A stretch of 64,000 nt of DNA, taken from Elysia chlorotica (Eukaryota; Mollusca; Gastropoda; Plakobranchidae). Positions 41,620 through 48,453 of this stretch are shown here, one piece after another. The stretch covers positions 25,737 through 89,736 of the forward strand of contig RQTK01000973.1 in assembly GCA_003991915.1 (NCBI GenBank), written 5' to 3'. A model generated the notes under the pieces. That model ran no database searches and was not told where the DNA came from. It saw only the letters and a list, made by a program, of their open reading frames with translations. Position 1 is the first letter of the stretch. Each line of letters starts with the position of its first letter. A program made the translations under genes and the position numbers.

Positions 41620-44600
41620 CTCCCTCTGTCTTTCTCCCTCTGCCCTTATCTCTCTCACTTTAATGGTAATGTAAACTAACATATAGGTGCCTAACATGCA
41701 CGTTTCGATGGCCGTTCTAAACTGTATGGGATTGTTAGTTTAATGATAATAATGAAGCTTTTGTGAATTCAATGAAAGACATCTCGAGATTTAGTAACAC
41801 TTGTTTTTATCTCGTCTTCATTAAGCATATTCAGGAACCCATAAAATGGTTTCCAATGCTTTACAAAAATGAACAAAAGATTATGAATGTGCCTTAATGA
41901 TCCGAAAAGAAATGCATGTGACAAGCAAAGAAAAAGGATCGCAATTGGTGAAACAATGCTTAATATGTAACGTCCTTGGCAAACTTTTTAGCAATGATTT
42001 TTCTTCTCGGTGGATAATGCCGTCTTCCAAGACAGCCTAGTTGCTGACAAACGATATTAATGAATCATCCAACTGACTGTTAGGCTTTAGTTAAAGTAAG
42101 CTTTGTTAAGGCATATCAAACACAATGTGTCATTTCCACGCTTTGACAGAGTCTCAGGGTCTAGCCTGATGACAGTCTAAAATAATGTGACTCTTAGATA
42201 ACCCACCTTCTCACCAATGTTCATATAAAAGCAGGGAGCTGATTATGGATAGGTGAAAGCTCATTACACTAATTATCTACGACTGTCTTAAAATCAGATC
42301 ATAAGTAAACTTTATAGGGACATAGAAAACTACAGTTTGAAACAAATTATCTACAGCTTCTGTTTAGGGCTAAAAACAAAAGTGTGTAAAAATGTTTGTA
42401 TCTTAAAGGCAGTGTTTGTGATAGGCAGAGTGTTAAAACTCTTAAATGTCCGAGAATTCAACACTCAATCCATCAATGTGGTACCATACAACTATTTTGT
42501 CAATACCGGATTAAAGAGATAGAGTGAAAGGGAGGGAGAGAAATGGAAAGATGAAGAGAGGGCTGAAGACAAACATTTTATTCAAACATAGGCGGACATA
42601 CGACAAATCGGGATGGTTGACTAATACAAAACTTCCAAAATCTAAACGGTGCGTTGCAAATGATGGAAAAATTAAGTAAAAACTCGATGACATTAGAATC
42701 AATAAAAACTGTCCTGTCTGACTTTGGCACAGTCATTCTTCAGTAGTTTTGCACCAGACACATTAACACAACACTTTTGATTGTTCAGCAAGACATCCCT
42801 GGAGAGTAAAATCAATCAAAGAATTCCAGACTTGGTTCCAGAGCGATGTGGTCTTAGTTCTCCGCCCCACAATTACTTCATCATGTTTACCCGTCGGTCA
42901 ACATATTTTCAATTCTGGAATTTTATCATCTTCTGTCTTTCTCTTAAGAATGGATCAACCGGGATCAGATTTGAGTGTATTTGAAACCAAATCTTCGCCG
43001 ACACCTCTTCTGCTCGATCAACATACCTTGTCTGACACAGGGGCGACAGGCAAAGCAAAATCTGAAACGATCGTTTGCTAACACAAACTAGGAAAGATTC
43101 ATTCCGTTACAGGGTTATAACGTGTTTATGTATGGAATCTATCTCCTTGAACAAAGCTCACTTGATAAAATGAAAGGCAATATGAGAATAAAACTATGAT
43201 CAAACTAAAACTCTCAAAACCAACTCAATCTAATCATTATGGAATCATAATTTATTCTGAATAATTTATCTGTTTTGTTAGATAAGTAACAATTATTTTC
43301 GAGACTGGATGAACCATGATGACTAAGCACGAAGGGGAAGTAGATTTATTTGCCTTGAGTTATAAGACTTATAGCGGTGGACTCACTAAAAAGGACACTG
43401 CTTTCAGATTTCAGCTACTCCTTGTCCTATAAACTCTATTTTTATAGTGTGGTTTGTGGTCTTTGGAGGAAATAGATGTGAAAATGCTGTTGTGCATGCA
43501 CTGTGAAGAAAAATGAACATCGTCATCAATGCCCCAGCGTGGGGTTTGTGTGACTGGACAATTGCCATAGCCCTGAAAAAGTTGGCGCGAGAAAGCTCAC
43601 GTTTTCATGGCAGTGTAAACAGTGACATTATGAGCAACTCTATTCTTTGGCATTGTGTCTTTTACAGAAAGGGAGAATAGCATCCATCTTACATCAAACA
43701 ATTGCAAAACATGTCAGAATTATTCTAAAACTGTTTGTGTTGTTAATAATTCGCTACAGGGATAACATTAATTTTATTGTCGTGCTTCATGCTCCCCCCC
43801 CCCAACCCCAGTATACATAATTTTAGTTTCTCAATAAAGTTGCTCTCCACAACACAGCGTGAAGGCCTAATAAATTGTATACTCAAACATGACAACTTAA
43901 AAAAATATATAAAAAAAAATAAAATTCGAGACCGATAACCCTTCTGAAAGTAGCCTACAAAATAGCATCTGTATGCATTGCGCAAAGAATAAAAAGAAAA
44001 CTGCCTCTGATTATAAACCCAGACCAAACCGGCTTCATGGAAGATAGATTCATTGGGGATAACATTTGATTGGTATACGACGTGCTGTCGGAAGCAAATG
44101 TGTCAAAAAATACAGGCCTCCTTTTTACTGATTATGAGAAAGGTTTCGGTTCGATCAGCTGGCCCTTTATCTATAAATCTTTAAGACACATCAGCTGCCC
44201 CAAAAACTTCATTGACTATTGAATACGGAAATAAAATCCAGTGTTATCATTAATAAAACAGTATCCCCATGGTTTAAACCAGAACGAGGATGTAGACTAA
44301 AATTTTCTCATTGTTAGTGAAATATCAGCACATAATTATGATTAGACAGGCCAACATTTTGCAGGTTTTAAAATCAAAGGGATGAATATTAAAATATCTC
44401 AGTATGCTGACGATACCAGCCTATTCCTTGACGGCTCAGAACGTCTCTCAGAAAGTGCTATCCGCGTTAGAAGAATTTTCAAAATATTCTAAAGTAAAAA
44501 ATGAATACTGAAAAAAAAGAGCGTCATATCTCGACTGTTCAAGGCCACCAGAAAAAATCCAAATTCCAGCTAATATAAATTGGAAAAGAACCCACATACT

Positions 44601-45700
44601 TTTTAATTGCTGGGAGTAATTTTGGGAGCAACTTTCACATGATATTTTCAAAGTATAGCAGATAAGAATATAAAACATTATGTAAATAAGATAGAAATTG
44701 ATGCCTTCATTCGGTAAGGTTATAGTTAGCCAAACTATTTTAATTTCTACAATAATTCACATTCTCACGGCTTTTCAAAATCCTTCTTCAGAGCTACTAT
44801 CAACTGTACAAACAATGTATCAAAACTTTTTATGGAATAATCTTCAGAGCTACTATCAACTGTACAAACAATGTATCAAAACTTTTTATGGAATAGTAAA
44901 AACAATAAAACACAAAGAATTGCATTATGGTCATTGGAAAAAGGAGGTCTAAGTATGATAAGTGTTGTAGACTTAATACAATCATTAACAAAATAACTTG
45001 GATAAGAAGATAAAAAAGCAAAGCTTTATGGAAGAAACTTCTAGTCCTTACGAAGTTTGGCCGTCTAAAATGACAATCTTAAACAACTAAAACTATTTAT
45101 AGAAAGATCGACAACAAGATCACAACGGTTTACCAATGAAACCATAATAGCTTTTTGGATTTTGGAGAATCGCAGAATTGAAACGCGCATATGAACATGT
45201 TAACATAGACTTTCTCCTCCACATGAGGATCATTCGGGCTTTGGAAAAATACAGACGAATACGAAATTTTAAAAAATATGAAAAACAATTCAAAATGCTA
45301 CATCATCGATCTATAATATAACAAAAAGGGGAATGAAACATATGCAATAATCTATAATCAGACATTTTTTTTAAAAAGAGGAATAGAAACTTGGAAAACA
45401 AATTCCAAAGTGATATCACAGCAGCAAGTAATTTTGAAGTTGAAATTGACAACCAAAGATACTGTATTGAGATGTATCCAACAGCGAATATTACACAATA
45501 TCCTGACTACTAATAAGGATGTTGTAAAATGCGATATGGAACAGAATGGTAAATGCACAATTTGCAACAGTTTCCCAGAATTCATTGAACACCTTATTTG
45601 GAACTGCCCAGTTATAAAATTGTGTTGGACACATTTTAATAATACTTCTAGCCATGATGATGATGAAGATCATCAGCAGCAGCAGCAGCATCAGCAGCAC

Positions 45701-45751
<51 letters not shown>

Positions 45752-48332
45752 TATCATCATCATCATTGTCATCATCATCACCAGCATAAGTTTCGTCATC
45801 ACGATCTTCTCTTTCGTCATAATTGTGACTGTAGCCTTTTTCGTTTTGTTCGTTTGTTGGTTTCTTAGCTGTTTTTTTGTTGTTGATTTCTTTGTCTGGT
45901 TTGTTAAATAGGAGTAGCTTCCCACGTCATATTGTTACAACAATGTATTTGTCACTTTGTAGTGTTTCTTTTTATTTGGTTCATGTTTATGTTGTTGTTT
46001 TTTTCTTGCTGTTTGTTTGTTTCTTTCTTGTTTTCTTTTTTAACTTTAAATGTATTGTTCTGAATGCAGGAAGTGCAAACATGAATCACAATGTTAAAGC
46101 TTTTAATGTACATTTTATTGTCCTAAGCAGAATCAGAAACAGACTGCATAAAACATATTTTTGGGTAATAAAAAAATAAAAAACAAACAAAATAAATCGT
46201 CTCTTGGCAATTTTTATACATTTATTACCATAGTTAGCTGTTTCTTTTGTTCTGTTTTTGTTTGTTTTGTTTGTTTTGATATTTTGTATTCCCTCTTGCA
46301 GATATCTTCTTGTCACTTTACTATTACCTCGGTTTTTTGTTGTTGTAGATTTGTTTTTTTGTTTTGTTTTGTTTTTGTTTGTTTTTAGGGTTTTGTTGTT
46401 TTGTTTTTATTGCATGTTTTTTTCTGTTTATCTTAAAACGGAACAAAACAAATGTAGAAAACTATTAACGATGGATTTAAATATAAAAAAAAATGATAAG
46501 AAGGTTTAAATAAAAAAAGAATGCTCTATCATTATAAAAACTTTTTTTGAAAACAGTTTGCTTTTTAGTATTGATTGTCACGATACCAAAAACAAATTCT
46601 AATTGATTATAATTTGCTATTAAGCGTAAAAATGTATTAATTAAAAAAACAACAATTCGCATTATGACTTTGCCAAGAACGTGCATTTTCTCCTAGCTCC
46701 TGCGAGGCGTAACGCGATGAAAAGATTTTAATAAAGAATATCTTTGTTTCTCTCTGTACAATTTTTGTCTTTTTTTGCTGACTTTGATGTAAATTATAAT
46801 AATCTGCAGTGAGAAAGTGAGAAACAAAAACCTTACCTTGTGTACAAGGAGGTCCAAAAATGACATCAGGTTTTTGGTGCAGAAGGTAAGAGACTAAATT
46901 TCCCACAGCCAGTTTTGAACTGCATTGACCATTCAGCCAAGTCACGCTGCAAAATAAAACATAAAATTGAAAAAAAAACGAGGAGCAGTGACTAAACTTT
47001 CAAAATAGAAATTTCTTGAGATCCAATTTAAAGTATATTTATACTGTGGTGGAATTGGGTTTTTGCCTGACTCGGTCGAGTGGTTCTGGCCCTTAGATTG
47101 GTGGTTTTTTTCGAACCAAAGTTATGGTAGTTGGTGGCCGTAGTTCTTAGAGTAAGGTTCGTCCTTTCAAGTTTTCCCATTCAGATACTTTTTGCCTCTA
47201 CATTTTCCTTTTACCTCTACCAAATCCATTCGTTATATACTTCAATACCAATTGTATCGCATTATTTCAAAAGAAATGTTTCTCGTCGAGTTTGTCATGC
47301 GCGGCTGGCGCCATTGGGCAGGGTGGGCAGTGCCCGGTCTATCTCGCTTAAAGGAAAAGGAATGTTTTACAAATAATTATACAATGTAAATAATTATAGA
47401 AATAAAATCAATGATAAATGTATCTTTCAAAATATAAACCTAGAAAAGAGTAAAATACAGATCATCGACCGCTTTTACCAGGCGCGATGTGGTTTGCGCC
47501 TGCGCGGAGCTAGTGACAGCTCTAACAACAGCGCATTGTTTCCACGTTCCAACATCGCAGTGCCGAGCAGAGCCCCCTTTCACCAACGTCCTTGTAGTAT
47601 TTCTAATACAAAAATTATTGGACTTTGATCCTAACGATTTCCTTGTTTTCATAATAAGCCAAGTGGGGAAAGTCCAACTTGGCTAATATTTCTATTTTAA
47701 CAAAAAAAATTTATATTTCTTAAAATAATAAATCTGGGTCTCTTTACCGATTCTAGCAAGTGTCTGGTACTCAATTTAATGTCACTATGCACATAATAGG
47801 CACCGTATTAATAAAGACATTATTGCTTAGTTTCCTTTGTGGGTCGATATTAGTGTAATGTGCTTAGCTGAGACATACGTGTCTACATATGTCAGGACAC
47901 TAAACTGACAGACGTTAAATTTTGAGAATTTTCCGCAACATAGCCAATATATTGACGATGGAGATCGAAAAACAACAACTTACAAGAAGGACTAAAACTT
48001 ACTTGATTCCGAAGCCTTGGAAAAGACCCTCTTCTAAGGTTCGCTCAATGGCCAGAGCTAGAGGTCCAATACTGGTTTCCACGCTGTAATCCGCGGATAC
48101 ACTAAAGCAGGGGAAACAAAGTAGGACAATATATGGACTGTTGTAGTAGCTATGATTATAAATTGCAGCTTTAAATGTGGTAATTTTGATGATTAGAAAG
48201 ATAACGATGCTGATAATAAGTATTCATAATTAAAGAAAATTAATGAAAATGTTCATTATGTTGATGTAGATGATTATGATGATGAGGAGGAGGAGGACGA
48301 GGAGGACGATGGTGACGATAATGATAATGATA

Positions 48333-48395
<63 letters not shown>

Positions 48396-48396
48396 C

Positions 48397-48453
<57 letters not shown>

